Source: Carboxydocella sporoproducens DSM 16521 (GTDB lineage Bacteria > Bacillota > GCA-003054495 > Carboxydocellales > Carboxydocellaceae). Taken from it: a stretch of DNA of 64,000 bases. The notes beneath the pieces are model-generated. The model saw only the letters and a program-made list of their open reading frames with translations, made no database searches and was not told the DNA's origin. The position numbers and the translations under genes are program-made. This document shows positions 17,968 to 26,121 of the stretch, piece by piece. Where the stretch lies: contig NZ_FUXM01000001.1 in the NCBI RefSeq assembly GCF_900167165.1, positions 1 through 64,000 of the forward strand, in the 5' to 3' direction. How positions within the stretch are numbered: position 1 is the stretch's first letter; every line of letters begins with the position of its first letter.

Positions 17968-18666
17968 TCACCCCTTATGCACGATTTCCATTGGGCTATA
18001 CAGTTCGCCTCCCCTGGCCACCAGCAAATCCAGGCGATGCATCAGCAAGCCGTGTTCCACCACCGGCCAGCTCAGATATTTCTCCAGCAGCTTCACTATA
18101 TCTTCAGGCCGCACGTTGGCCTCACTGCCGGCTGCTACCAGACAGCGCAGATGCACCATCGGGCCATCACTGCTGCCGGCCAGCCGGTAAAGGAGGGGGC
18201 GGAAATCCACTTCCCTCTCCCCGCTCTTGCTGCGTTTGAGCAAAGGCAGAGCAGGCTTTGTCAGCAGGGCCTGCAGCTGCTCATTGACATCGGTCACCGC
18301 TTCCCGCAGGGGCAGGCCTAACAGATAATCCGCCCGGTTGACGATACTCATCAGGGCCGGTGCCCCTTCCGGCAAAGTGCGGATTTTTACTACCTGGAAG
18401 CCCCGGGGCAAGGCCTGATTGAGACGCTCCTGCACTTCAGCCGGCAGGAGGTATTCCCGCAGTTCCAGGTCCAAATATTCTCCCTCACTGGTCATACCCA
18501 CAGCCAGGGCATGAGCAAAAGCCAGTTTGGGATGGGGATTAAAACCTTCCGTTAAAGCCAGGGGCAAACCGGCCCGGCGCAAGGACCGCTCCCAGGTACG
18601 CAACAGATCGAGGTGGGAAACAAACCGCACTTCCCAGCCCCGTTGCCATTTCAAACGATATTTCAT
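17968..18666 (-). CDS. DUF2344 / TIGR03936 protein, partner of the radical SAM protein upstream
   Basis: A 232-residue protein of the DUF2344 family, starting MKYRLKWQRGWEVRFVSHLDLLRTWERSLRRAGLPLALTEGF and NPHPKLAFAHALAVG. Members are encoded next to, or fused to, the TIGR03960 B12-binding radical SAM protein, as here (4-bp overlap). The function is not established; the constant link to rng and ribosomal genes suggests tRNA or rRNA modification. That last step is inference. Confidence 0.9.
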   Translation of the reverse strand: MKYRLKWQRGWEVRFVSHLDLLRTWERSLRRAGLPLALTEGFNPHPKLAFAHALAVGMTSEGEYLDLELREYLLPAEVQERLNQALPRGFQVVKIRTLPEGAPALMSIVNRADYLLGLPLREAVTDVNEQLQALLTKPALPLLKRSKSGEREVDFRPLLYRLAGSSDGPMVHLRCLVAAGSEANVRPEDIVKLLEKYLSWPVVEHGLLMHRLDLLVARGGELYSPMEIVHKG

Positions 18667-20528
18667 GCCCGTTCACCTCCCTGGAGCAGATTATCCACTT
18701 CCAGGTCAGGACAAAGGCGGCAGCCCTTGCAGCCATACCAGCGACAATCAGGGGTGACTGCCTGCCGTATGGCCTGTTCATATTCCCGCCAGAGAAAGTC
18801 CTTGCTGACCCCGCTGTTAATATGCTCCCAGGGCAGGATTTCCTCTCGTCCGAAGCTGCGCCGGGCAAAGTCTTCCGGTGTGAAACCGTGGGCTGCAAAA
18901 GCCTCCCGCCAGGTCTCATAGCGGAAATGCTCACTCCAGCCATCAAATTTGCAGCCTTGCTGCCAGGCAGTATATAGTACAGCCCCCAGCCGCCGATCCC
19001 CGCGGGCAAAAGCCGCTTCAATGAGGCTGGTACGGGCATCATGGTAGTTGAGAGTAATGGCTTTGTTCTTTTTCACCAGCTCTTTCAGCAATTCCTGCTT
19101 TTTCTGCAGGTTTTCCATACTGTCCTGGCCCACCCACTGGAAAGGGGTATGGGCCTTGGGCACAAAGGAGGATACACTGACCGTCACCTTGACCTGGCGG
19201 CTGGTCGTTTTCTCCCGCCGCCCGATTTCCACCACTCTGGCAGCTAAGGCTGCGATTCCGGCCACATCCTCTTCCCGTTCCTCCGGCAGACCGATCATGA
19301 AATAAAGTTTGATCTGATTCCAGCCCGCCCGGAAGGCAGCAGTGACCGCCGCTTCCAGATCCGCTTCGGTTACCCCTTTGTTGATGATATCCCGCATACG
19401 CTGGGTTCCAGCCTCGGGAGCAAAGGTCAGGCCGGTTTTGCGCACCCGCTGGATTTGCTGGGCCAGATCTACGGAAAAGGCATCCACCCGCAAACTGGGC
19501 AGCGAAACCCCTACTCCCTCTTCCCCCAGTTCATTGATCAGGGTAGCCAGCAAGGGGGCAACACAGGAATAATCGGCAGTGCTGAGGGACGTGAGGGCAA
19601 TTTCATTGTAACCGGTGTGACGTACAGCCTCCCGGGCCTGTCTCAGCAAAGTCTCCGGCTTCCGTTCCCGCACCGGCCGGTAAATCATCCCGGCCTGACA
19701 GAAGCGGCAGCCGCGGGTACAGCCCCTGAGTACCTCCAGCATAATACGATCATGCACCGTTTCCAGAAAGGGCACGATGGGGGCAGTGGGAAAATCCAGA
19801 CTGTCCAGGTCCCTGATCAGCCGCCGGGTTACCCGGGCCGGCACTCCTTCCCGGTTGGGACCAATAGAGGTAATGCTGCCATCTTCCCGGTAGTTGACGG
19901 TATAAAAAGCGGGCACATAGACCCCCGGTACCCGGGCCAGGCGCAGCAACACTTCCTGACGCCCGCCGGGGCGGCCATCCTGCTTCCAGTCCCTTACCAC
20001 ATCCAGAATTTCGTGAATTACTTCTTCCCCTTCACCGATAACAAAAGCATCGATGAAATCCGCCAGAGGCTCGGGGTTAAAAGCACAGGGTCCCCCGGCC
20101 AGAATCAGGGGATGCTCCTCTCCCCGCTCCCGGCTAAACAAAGGCAGCCGGGCCAAATCCAGCATGTTGAGAATATTGCTGAAACTCAGCTCATACTGCA
20201 GGGTAAAGCCGATCAGGTCGAAATCAGCCAGGGGGCGGCGGCTCTCCAGGCTAAAGAGGGGCAAACCTTCCTGGCGCAGCAATTCCTCCAGGTCAGTCCA
20301 GGGGGCAAAAACCCTCTCCATTAGAGCATCCTGCCGCTTGTTCACCTCATGGTAGAGGATGCGCAGGCCTAAATGGGACATACCCACTTCATAAACATCG
20401 GGAAAGGCAAAGGCCATGATTACCTGTACCTGTTGCCAGTCCTTTTTTATGCTGTTGACCTCATTGCCTACATAGCGGGCCGGTTTCTGCACCCGGGGCA
20501 AGAGGCGTTCAATCCGTTCAGCCAGCAT
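18663..20528 (-). CDS. B12-binding-domain radical SAM protein (TIGR03960 family)
   Basis: A 621-residue protein. The N-terminal part has a cobalamin-binding-like fold (VIMAFAFPDVYEVGMSHLGLRIL), and a radical SAM domain follows with CTRGCRFCQAGMIYRPVRER, the CxxxCxxC motif that binds the 4Fe-4S cluster. A further cysteine-rich tail (CRWYGCKGCRLCPD) may bind a second cluster. ATG at 20526-20528 is preferred for its GGAGGT site; the longer frame adds 13 non-family residues. It overlaps the DUF2344 gene, so the pair is likely a functional unit; the substrate is unknown. Confidence 0.92.
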   Translation of the reverse strand: MLAERIERLLPRVQKPARYVGNEVNSIKKDWQQVQVIMAFAFPDVYEVGMSHLGLRILYHEVNKRQDALMERVFAPWTDLEELLRQEGLPLFSLESRRPLADFDLIGFTLQYELSFSNILNMLDLARLPLFSRERGEEHPLILAGGPCAFNPEPLADFIDAFVIGEGEEVIHEILDVVRDWKQDGRPGGRQEVLLRLARVPGVYVPAFYTVNYREDGSITSIGPNREGVPARVTRRLIRDLDSLDFPTAPIVPFLETVHDRIMLEVLRGCTRGCRFCQAGMIYRPVRERKPETLLRQAREAVRHTGYNEIALTSLSTADYSCVAPLLATLINELGEEGVGVSLPSLRVDAFSVDLAQQIQRVRKTGLTFAPEAGTQRMRDIINKGVTEADLEAAVTAAFRAGWNQIKLYFMIGLPEEREEDVAGIAALAARVVEIGRREKTTSRQVKVTVSVSSFVPKAHTPFQWVGQDSMENLQKKQELLKELVKKNKAITLNYHDARTSLIEAAFARGDRRLGAVLYTAWQQGCKFDGWSEHFRYETWREAFAAHGFTPEDFARRSFGREEILPWEHINSGVSKDFLWREYEQAIRQAVTPDCRWYGCKGCRLCPDLEVDNLLQGGERA

Positions 20529-20625
20529 GATATGTACCTCCTTTACTGTCACTCTATAACATACCATTATCGGTGTTGTGATGCAAGTTAACCTGCAATT
20601 TTAGGAAAACCTGCTCCTCTTTCTG

Positions 20626-20661
20626 TACAAAAACAAGCCCCTGTCCTATACGGACAGAGGC
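20626..20661 (-). terminator. Terminator of the GGDEF-EAL gene
   Basis: GCCCCTGTCC (20637-20646) pairs with GGACAGAGGC (20652-20661) with one wobble pair; TTGTTTTTG follows on the minus strand. The hairpin overlaps the stop codon. Confidence 0.8.
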
Positions 20662-23372
20662 TGAGCCAGATACCGGTCGGCCAGCTCCACAGGTAACAGC
20701 GGTTTACTGTAATAGTAACCCTGGGCCAAATGGCACCCCAGTGCCTGCAGGAACCTGACCTGTTCTTCTGTCTCTACTCCTTCAGCCACCACCTTGAGGC
20801 CCAGATTCTGGGCCAGGGCAATGATGGTCTTGATCACCGCCTCCCCATTGGCATCCCGTCCGATATCCAGGACAAAGGAACGGTCCACCTTGAGATAGTC
20901 AACCGGGAACCGTTTGAGGTAATTGAGGGCCGAGTAACCGGTGCCAAAATCATCGATGGAAATCTGGACCCCCAGTTCCCGCAATTTTTTCAGCACAGAA
21001 AGGGTATAATCCAGGTTCTGCATGGACACCGTTTCGGTAATTTCCAGAATCAGCAACGATGGATCTACCCCCTCTTCTCTTATAATCTCAGCAATCCGCA
21101 CCACCAGGTCCTTCTGGTAAAACTGGACACCGGAGAGGTTGACAGAAACCTTGACCGGTGACAAGCCCGCCTCTTCCCAGGCCTTGAGCTGGCGCAAAGC
21201 CTGGCGCAAAATCCATTCCCCCAGGGGAATGATCAAGCCCATTTCTTCCGCCAGCCCGATAAATTCCCCGGGCATTACTACACCCCGCTGAGGGTGCTGC
21301 CAGCGGACCAGGGCCTCCACCCCGCCCAGGCGGCCATCGCAAACGTAAAACTTGGGCTGATAGACCAGGAAAAATTCCCCCCGTTCCAGGGCCTGGCGCA
21401 AATCATTTTCCAGCTGCAAACGCTCCACAGCTTGTCCATTTTTAACATAGAATTTGTAGTTGTTTTTGCCTTTAGCTTTGGCCCGGTAGAGGGCACTGTC
21501 CGCATTTTTCAGCAGGGTTTCGGCATCGTCCCCATGGATGTGTTTCAGACTGATACCGATACTGGTGGTAATATACACCTGGTGGTTATCGATCTGAAAG
21601 GACTCCTGAAAGCTGGCAATAATGCGTTCGGCCACCTGCTTGATTTCCCGGATGCTGGGGATACGATGCAAAATCAGGATGAATTCATCTCCCCCCATGC
21701 GGGCCAGGAAATGGCCGGGGCCAACGGCCCGGCGCAGGCGTTTGGCCGTCTCCACCAGCAACATATCCCCCCGGATATGACCCAGAGTGTCATTAATCAC
21801 CTTGAAGCGGTCCAGGTCCATCAGCAAGACAGCGGTAAAGCCATCCTGACGCCCATCGGCCAGCACCGTCTCCAGATGCTGCATTAGATGGGCCCGATTG
21901 GGCAAACCGGTAACCTGGTCGAAAAAGGCCAGAAACTTGATTCTCTCCTCCGCCTGATATTTTTCCGTAACATCGGTGGCAAAACCGGCGATTTCCACCA
22001 CCTGGCCTTCGCGCCAGATGGGTTTAATCTGGCAGTGAAAAACCCTCCCCTGGTATTCGATATGAAATTCCGTTTCCTGTCCGGCAAAGGCCTGATCCAG
22101 GTAGGGCTTGATCCGGGAATAGAGCCTGGGCTCAAGATGATCGGCGAGTTTTAGGCCTTTGACCCTGGCCGTTTCCATGCCCGCTTGAGTGACAGTAGAA
22201 CCTTCACTATAAGTGGGGTAGATGTTACCAGCTTCATCCCGTTTTAGTTTGAAGATGACATTGGGTAAAACCCCAATCAGGCTTTTAAACTCCTCAGCTA
22301 CCTGCAGCCGTTCTTTCTCCATGACCAGCAAGGACCAGTAACGGCGAGTGAGCCCATAAAGCTGAAGCATTACCAGCAAATAAATTATCCCGGTTACTGA
22401 AAGCAAAAATCCCTTGATCCGGACAAACAGCTTTTGCTGGGGCTGTTTGTCTACCACCACCGCCAGTACCCGGTTGTTGTCCAGGGGAATATAATGTTTT
22501 TCATAATCCTTGCCCTGATATTTAAAGCTGGAATGTACCGGTTGCCCGGTGTTCAATACCTGCCGAAAGTAGGTGCGGTCCTGGGGCAGGCTGAATTTAT
22601 TGGCCCCATACAGGACAGGCAGATCCCGCTCCGGTTCAATCACTTTCGGCTTGTCATTGAGATAGGCCGGCAGATTGATGACAGCAATTTCAACCAGATG
22701 TTCATTGGCATTGAGCAGGCTTTCAATCAGCTTACCCGGCCGGGAATGAGCACTTAAAGCCTTAATTTCCTGTTCGGAAATAAAGGGATTGATTATGAAG
22801 GCAGTGGTACCATCATAGTAGTAAGCATATTTGTAGTACTTCCCATCGGCATCAGAGAGAGAGACGGGCCCGGCCCAGTAGTAGGGCAAGTAGAAGCCCT
22901 TGCCCACATCCACCTGTTTTAAGGCAAAAAGCTGATTAAAAGCTTGAAACCAGTAACCCCAGTGTTTGGAGCTGAGGCCTATCTCTTTGGGGTCTGTGGA
23001 CTTAGCGACAACAATATCCTCACCCTGGCGGACGAAGAGAGAGATATGGGTTAACTTCAGTTTGTCCCGTAAGCGCTCCAGCTCCTGCTGGCTGATGGTT
23101 TCAATCCGGCGCCCCTTAAGTTCACGAGCCAAATACAGGGAAGCATTATACAGGCGCAGATCCACTGACCGCTCAATTTCCTTCACCGCAGCATCACTGT
23201 TGCGGATAGCCAGCTGAATCACCCGGGTAATAGCAGCTATATCCTCTCTTTCCCGGGCCTGGATTTGATTTGCCAAAAACAAAACTATCGATTGATTGGC
23301 AACCAGAATGGCTATAGCAAGTATAAGACCGATTTTTATAAATAACGCCAGCCAGGCGGATTTTTCTTTCAT
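20646..23372 (-). CDS. Membrane-bound Cache-PAS-GGDEF-EAL protein (c-di-GMP turnover)
   Basis: A 908-residue inner-membrane sensor enzyme. A first membrane helix (about residues 10-33) is followed by a large extracellular Cache-like region to about residue 320, a second helix near 330-350, then a PAS domain around 370-470. A GGDEF domain has an intact RMGGDEFILIL motif (diguanylate cyclase), and a C-terminal EAL domain has EALVRWQHP, a DDFGTGYSALNYL loop and KVDRSFV (phosphodiesterase). Both active-site motifs look complete, so either activity is possible. It has its own ribosome binding site and terminator. With two c-di-GMP riboswitches in the window, it probably feeds local signalling. Confidence 0.93.
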   Translation of the reverse strand: MKEKSAWLALFIKIGLILAIAILVANQSIVLFLANQIQAREREDIAAITRVIQLAIRNSDAAVKEIERSVDLRLYNASLYLARELKGRRIETISQQELERLRDKLKLTHISLFVRQGEDIVVAKSTDPKEIGLSSKHWGYWFQAFNQLFALKQVDVGKGFYLPYYWAGPVSLSDADGKYYKYAYYYDGTTAFIINPFISEQEIKALSAHSRPGKLIESLLNANEHLVEIAVINLPAYLNDKPKVIEPERDLPVLYGANKFSLPQDRTYFRQVLNTGQPVHSSFKYQGKDYEKHYIPLDNNRVLAVVVDKQPQQKLFVRIKGFLLSVTGIIYLLVMLQLYGLTRRYWSLLVMEKERLQVAEEFKSLIGVLPNVIFKLKRDEAGNIYPTYSEGSTVTQAGMETARVKGLKLADHLEPRLYSRIKPYLDQAFAGQETEFHIEYQGRVFHCQIKPIWREGQVVEIAGFATDVTEKYQAEERIKFLAFFDQVTGLPNRAHLMQHLETVLADGRQDGFTAVLLMDLDRFKVINDTLGHIRGDMLLVETAKRLRRAVGPGHFLARMGGDEFILILHRIPSIREIKQVAERIIASFQESFQIDNHQVYITTSIGISLKHIHGDDAETLLKNADSALYRAKAKGKNNYKFYVKNGQAVERLQLENDLRQALERGEFFLVYQPKFYVCDGRLGGVEALVRWQHPQRGVVMPGEFIGLAEEMGLIIPLGEWILRQALRQLKAWEEAGLSPVKVSVNLSGVQFYQKDLVVRIAEIIREEGVDPSLLILEITETVSMQNLDYTLSVLKKLRELGVQISIDDFGTGYSALNYLKRFPVDYLKVDRSFVLDIGRDANGEAVIKTIIALAQNLGLKVVAEGVETEEQVRFLQALGCHLAQGYYYSKPLLPVELADRYLAQPLSV

Positions 23373-23431
23373 TTAGTTCACTCCTCTGCTTCGCTCTTAA
23401 ATTTATCTTAGCACCTGTTACAAAAAAAGAC

Positions 23432-23466
23432 AATAAAAAAAGACTGAGGGCCTATGCCTTCAGTCA
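23432..23466 (-). terminator. Terminator of the DUF4160/DUF2442 pair
   Basis: A GACTGA-GGC / GGCC-TCAGTC type stem with a short loop is followed by seven T residues on the minus strand; it overlaps the stop of the DUF2442 gene. Confidence 0.85.
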
Positions 23467-23708
23467 ATTATTTCCTTTCCGTCGACCCAGAGAGCGTATT
23501 CACTGATATCCGCCCCATTGGGCCAGGTAACGCCATAGCCACCTGCATCTACTTGAGCCGCTTTAAAAAGAGCTATGTTTTTAAGGTCTAAAAAATTGTC
23601 TTGATCTAATAAAGGACTAAAGTCGTAAATTTTTTTCTTACCATTGTCAAAAGTAATTAAGAGGGTATAATCCGAACTAGCCTTAACTTCCTTAACTTTA
23701 GGGTACAT
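23460..23708 (-). CDS. DUF2442 family protein
   Basis: An 82-residue protein of the DUF2442 type. It shows the pattern VKEVKASSDYTLLITFDNGKKKIYDFSPLL and ends with VTWPNGADISEYALWVDGKEI. Members are commonly paired with DUF4160 proteins and have been proposed as toxin-antitoxin partners, without firm biochemical proof that I know of. It follows the DUF4160 gene with a 12-bp gap and ends in a terminator, so the two form a unit. Confidence 0.85.
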   Translation of the reverse strand: MYPKVKEVKASSDYTLLITFDNGKKKIYDFSPLLDQDNFLDLKNIALFKAAQVDAGGYGVTWPNGADISEYALWVDGKEIID

Positions 23709-23720
23709 CTCCCTACCCCC

Positions 23721-23969
23721 TTATTCAAGACCTTCTAACCTACGAAACTCTTGATTATTCCACATTGCCATTAACTCAGTCTGATATTTTTCAGCCCATT
23801 CTTTAACTAACTTTATTGCTCGGTTAGGTAAATCTCCTTCGATCATTTCGAGAGTAGAAATTTCAAACATCCCTACCCTCTCCCCATAAATAGCATGAAA
23901 ATGGGGAGGCAAATGATCATTAAAAAACATTTTAATAACGATACCATAAAATCTGGCAATCTCGGGCAC
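23721..23969 (-). CDS. DUF4160 family protein
   Basis: An 82-residue DUF4160 protein: VPEIARFYGIVIKMFFNDHLPPHFHAIYGE with the characteristic HxPPHFHA histidines, then RAIKLVKEWAEKYQTELMAMW. GTG at 23967-23969 is the start, with GGAGGG seven bases upstream; a longer frame would run into the tRNA gene. It begins 20 bp after the tRNA-Ala(CGC) gene, so it could be transcribed from the tRNA promoter. It pairs with DUF2442; a toxin-antitoxin role is a proposal only. Confidence 0.87.
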   Translation of the reverse strand: MPEIARFYGIVIKMFFNDHLPPHFHAIYGERVGMFEISTLEMIEGDLPNRAIKLVKEWAEKYQTELMAMWNNQEFRRLEGLE

Positions 23970-23989
23970 AAACAACCCTCCAAAAAAAT

Positions 23990-24065
23990 TGGTGGACGTG
24001 ATGGGACTTGAACCCACGACCTCCAGAGTGCGATTCTGGCGCTCTCCCAGCTGAGCTACGCCCCC
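23990..24065 (-). tRNA. tRNA-Ala, anticodon CGC, with mismatched acceptor stem
   Basis: A 76-base gene with encoded CCA. The D-arm is TAGCTCAGCTGGGAGAGC. The anticodon stem CCAGA/TCTGG has loop ATCGCAC (anticodon CGC), and the T-loop is TTCAAGT. The acceptor 5' arm is GGGGGCG and the 3' arm CACGTCC. They give two mismatches (4:69 G-G, 6:67 C-A) but keep G3:U70, the alanine identity pair. The 3' arm pairs perfectly with the 5' arm of the neighbouring tRNA (GGGCGTG). It is the second gene of the pair, 21 bp after the first; a T7 run follows. Confidence 0.85.
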
Positions 24066-24086
24066 ACTATTCGTTTTTGTTGAGTT

Positions 24087-24162
24087 TGGTGGAGACGAGC
24101 GGAATCGAACCGCTGACCCCCTGCTTGCAAGGCAGGTGCTCTCCCAGCTGAGCTACACGCCC
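24087..24162 (-). tRNA. tRNA-Ala, anticodon TGC, with mismatched acceptor stem
   Basis: A 76-base gene with encoded CCA. The D-arm is identical to its neighbour's, the anticodon stem CCTGC/GCAGG has loop CTTGCAA (anticodon TGC), and the T-arm GCGG-TTCGATT-CCGC type is normal. The acceptor 5' arm GGGCGTG faces the 3' arm CGTCTCC: one mismatch (4:69 C-C) and three wobble pairs, including G3:U70. The 3' arm pairs perfectly with the 5' arm of the next tRNA (GGGGGCG). It lies 20 bases downstream of a consensus promoter. Confidence 0.88.
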
Positions 24163-24182
24163 ACTTTTGCTCAACATCATTT

Positions 24183-24211
24183 ATTATAGCGAGGAGTGCC
24201 AGCAGGGTCAA
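24183..24211 (-). promoter_or_regulatory. SigA promoter of the two tRNA-Ala genes
   Basis: TTGACC (24206-24211) and TATAAT (24183-24188) are 17 bp apart on the minus strand, placing the start about 10-12 bases before the first tRNA. Confidence 0.87.
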
Positions 24212-24226
24212 CCCCTGCTCCCTTGC

Positions 24227-24340
24227 TTATCTGTGGTAAAACTTGCTGCTGCGGTCAGGGATAAAGAGCATGGCCGCAAACACATAAGCGGTAAAGCCTG
24301 TCACAAACAACCCGATTAAGCCTTTTAAGATCATCCTCAT
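24227..24340 (-). CDS. 37-residue single-span membrane peptide
   Basis: A short frame starting MRMILKGLIGLFVTGF and ending PDRSSKFYHR, with one clear membrane helix at about residues 4-27 and a basic tail. ATG at 24338-24340 follows AGGAAAGGGGAG; the second ATG at 24334 is also possible. It lies 22 bp after the CBS-PAS gene on the same strand, so cotranscription is likely. The layout recalls small subunits such as KdpF, but no partner genes are nearby and I do not assign a family. Confidence 0.5.
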   Translation of the reverse strand: MRMILKGLIGLFVTGFTAYVFAAMLFIPDRSSKFYHR

Positions 24341-24362
24341 TCTCCCCTTTCCTGTTTCTCTA

Positions 24363-25043
24363 TTATAAATTATGCAACAAAGCCACTGCTCCAATCAACT
24401 TTTCTTCTGCTAAAACAGGAAAATAATTAGCCAGAACGGGACGGTTATTGATCTGCAATTTTTGATTATACAAAGCAATGCCATTTCTAGCTACTTTCAA
24501 AAGATCAGGACAGTTAAAGACTTCCTGAACTGGCTGCTCCAGGGCATCCTCAGCCTCTACTCCGCAGAGCTCACAGGCAGCCCGGTTGATGGTGGTAATG
24601 CGCCCCTCCCGGTCCACCGCCACCAGGGCATAGGGCAAAGAATCCAGCACAGCTATCAGATCCTGGGTGAAAAATTTGTATTTTTCACTGAAGGCATTGG
24701 CCAGGTCGGTCCTGGTCAACCAGCCCACCAGTTCCCCCCGGTCATTGACCACTGGCAATCGCCCTACCGGGATAGCCATGGCCTCCTCGGCCGGCATCAT
24801 CTGGTTAATGGTAATGACATTGCGGGACATCAGGGCTTCGATGGGGGTATCCAGAGCCAGTCCCTGGGCCATGGCCCGCAAAAGATGGGTTTTGGTTAAA
24901 ACCCCGGCCACCTTTTTGTTTTCCACCACCGGCGCCCCGTCAATCATGCGCTCGGCAAAGAGTTTGGCCACTTCCTGCAAAGTGCTGTTCTTGTCCAGTT
25001 TGATAACACCCCGGGTCATTATATCTTTTACCAGTACGCGCAC
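24363..25043 (-). CDS. CBS-pair and PAS domain protein
   Basis: A 226-residue cytoplasmic protein. Two CBS repeats (VKDIMTRGVIKLDKNSTLQEVAKLF and IEALMSRNVITINQMMPAEEAM, together about residues 1-115) form a ligand-binding pair, usually for adenine nucleotides. A PAS domain follows (about 125-226; LDSLPYALVAVDREGRITTINRAACELCG). The architecture matches the sensory half of CBS-PAS sigma-54 activators of Clostridia, but no AAA+ or HTH domain follows and the frame stops right at the end of the PAS domain. It may be a free-standing sensor or a truncated activator. Confidence 0.85.
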   Translation of the reverse strand: MRVLVKDIMTRGVIKLDKNSTLQEVAKLFAERMIDGAPVVENKKVAGVLTKTHLLRAMAQGLALDTPIEALMSRNVITINQMMPAEEAMAIPVGRLPVVNDRGELVGWLTRTDLANAFSEKYKFFTQDLIAVLDSLPYALVAVDREGRITTINRAACELCGVEAEDALEQPVQEVFNCPDLLKVARNGIALYNQKLQINNRPVLANYFPVLAEEKLIGAVALLHNL

Positions 25044-25153
25044 AGCTTTTTCCCCCTATCTTATCCTACCCTTATTATAGTTATTTGCCCGGATAGTTAA
25101 AGTGCGAAAGGGCCAAACTGGCAGAAAAGGCCCCGAACTGTCGGTGCATGGGG

Positions 25154-25750
25154 TTAAATGGTTTTGCCGAAAACAAAAAACAGGTAATAAGTCAGGGCAA
25201 CAGGCTCCCGCAGGTAATACTTACTGACAGTCCACCAGTCAAAAGGCATGGGAGCGGCCGCCAGGGAGTAGGTCATTCCCAGCCACCGGGCAGTAAGACC
25301 CGCCCGGAAGAGATGAAAGTTGTTGGTAACCAGTATGGCCCGCTGCCAGCCATGCTGTTGCATCAGGCGCTGGCTGTTAAGCACATTCTCCCAGGTGCTG
25401 GTGGAAACCTCATCGGTAATAATATCCTCTGCCCTGACACCGTGTTCTCTCAGCCACTGGGCCATAGCCAGAGCCTCGGTCAGTTTCTGGCCCTGGTCCA
25501 GGCCGCCACTGACAATCACTTTCCCCGCCAGCCCCTGCCGGTACAGGTCTGCCGCCACTTTCAGCCTTTCTGCCAGGATGGGGCTGGGCTTACCATTCCA
25601 GAGTTTGGCCCCCAGGACGATGATCACGTCTCCCCGCCCAGGTTGCGCCTTTTCCCCCTGCCAGATGACCAGTCCCAGCAAGGTCAGGTACCAGCTGGCC
25701 AGCAAAGCCAGTAACAAACGTCCGATTTTTTCCCATTGTTTCAGCCCCAA
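25154..25750 (-). CDS. YdcF-like (DUF218) membrane-anchored protein
   Basis: About 198 residues. One N-terminal membrane helix (about 9-30) is followed by the DUF218 domain: GDVIIVLGAKLWNGKPSPILAERLKVAADLY, VIVSGGLD, TDEVSTSTWENVLNS and AILVTNNFHLFRAGL. Relatives include SanA and ElyC, linked to envelope integrity or undecaprenyl carrier metabolism. TTG at 25748-25750 is the best start; it overlaps the stop of the upstream gene. A longer frame to 25912 would be an alternative reading of the neighbour. Confidence 0.85.
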   Translation of the reverse strand: MGLKQWEKIGRLLLALLASWYLTLLGLVIWQGEKAQPGRGDVIIVLGAKLWNGKPSPILAERLKVAADLYRQGLAGKVIVSGGLDQGQKLTEALAMAQWLREHGVRAEDIITDEVSTSTWENVLNSQRLMQQHGWQRAILVTNNFHLFRAGLTARWLGMTYSLAAAPMPFDWWTVSKYYLREPVALTYYLFFVFGKTI

Positions 25751-26037
25751 AACCCCCTTCCCGCATGGGCCAGCCAGGTACCTGCCGCCAGCCACCAGGG
25801 CGAAAGGCGCCGGCCCTCCAGGCGCCATTTCAGATAGCCCGCCTGGGCCAGCCAGAGTAAACCAGCCCCTGCCTGCCACCAGCTCCAGCCCCAGCGCCAG
25901 GCCAGCAACCACCAGGCCAGAGCCAGCATCAGGCCCAGACCGGCCAGCCGGTCCCAGAAATCCCGCCAGATATATATAGCTTCCAGCCTTTCCTCCAGCA
26001 GCAAAGCCAGAGCGGTAAAATCCAGGAGAAAAAACAT
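25741..26037 (-). CDS. Small tryptophan-rich hypothetical membrane protein
   Basis: A 98-residue protein with about three hydrophobic helices and many tryptophans (for example LAWWLLAWRWGWSWWQAGAGLLWLAQAG). The start is supported by GGAGGT. It overlaps the YdcF-like gene by about 10 bp, so the pair is translationally coupled. I do not recognise a family. Confidence 0.6.
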   Translation of the reverse strand: MFFLLDFTALALLLEERLEAIYIWRDFWDRLAGLGLMLALAWWLLAWRWGWSWWQAGAGLLWLAQAGYLKWRLEGRRLSPWWLAAGTWLAHAGRGFWG

Positions 26038-26087
26038 CGTTTTATACCTCCTGCCTCTATTTTACGCATTCCAGCCGGACCAGGTCA

Positions 26088-26121
26088 ATAAAAAAGAAAC
26101 AGGTCGATTCCCTCGACCTGT
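26088..26121 (-). terminator. Terminator of the GerMN lipoprotein gene
   Basis: ACAGGTCGA (26099-26107) pairs with TCGACCTGT (26113-26121), loop of five; TTCTTTTTTATT follows on the minus strand. The hairpin reaches the stop codon. Confidence 0.9.

Noticed and set aside
24227-24340. KdpF subunit
   Set aside because: It only shares size and a single helix with KdpF; there are no kdpABC genes nearby.
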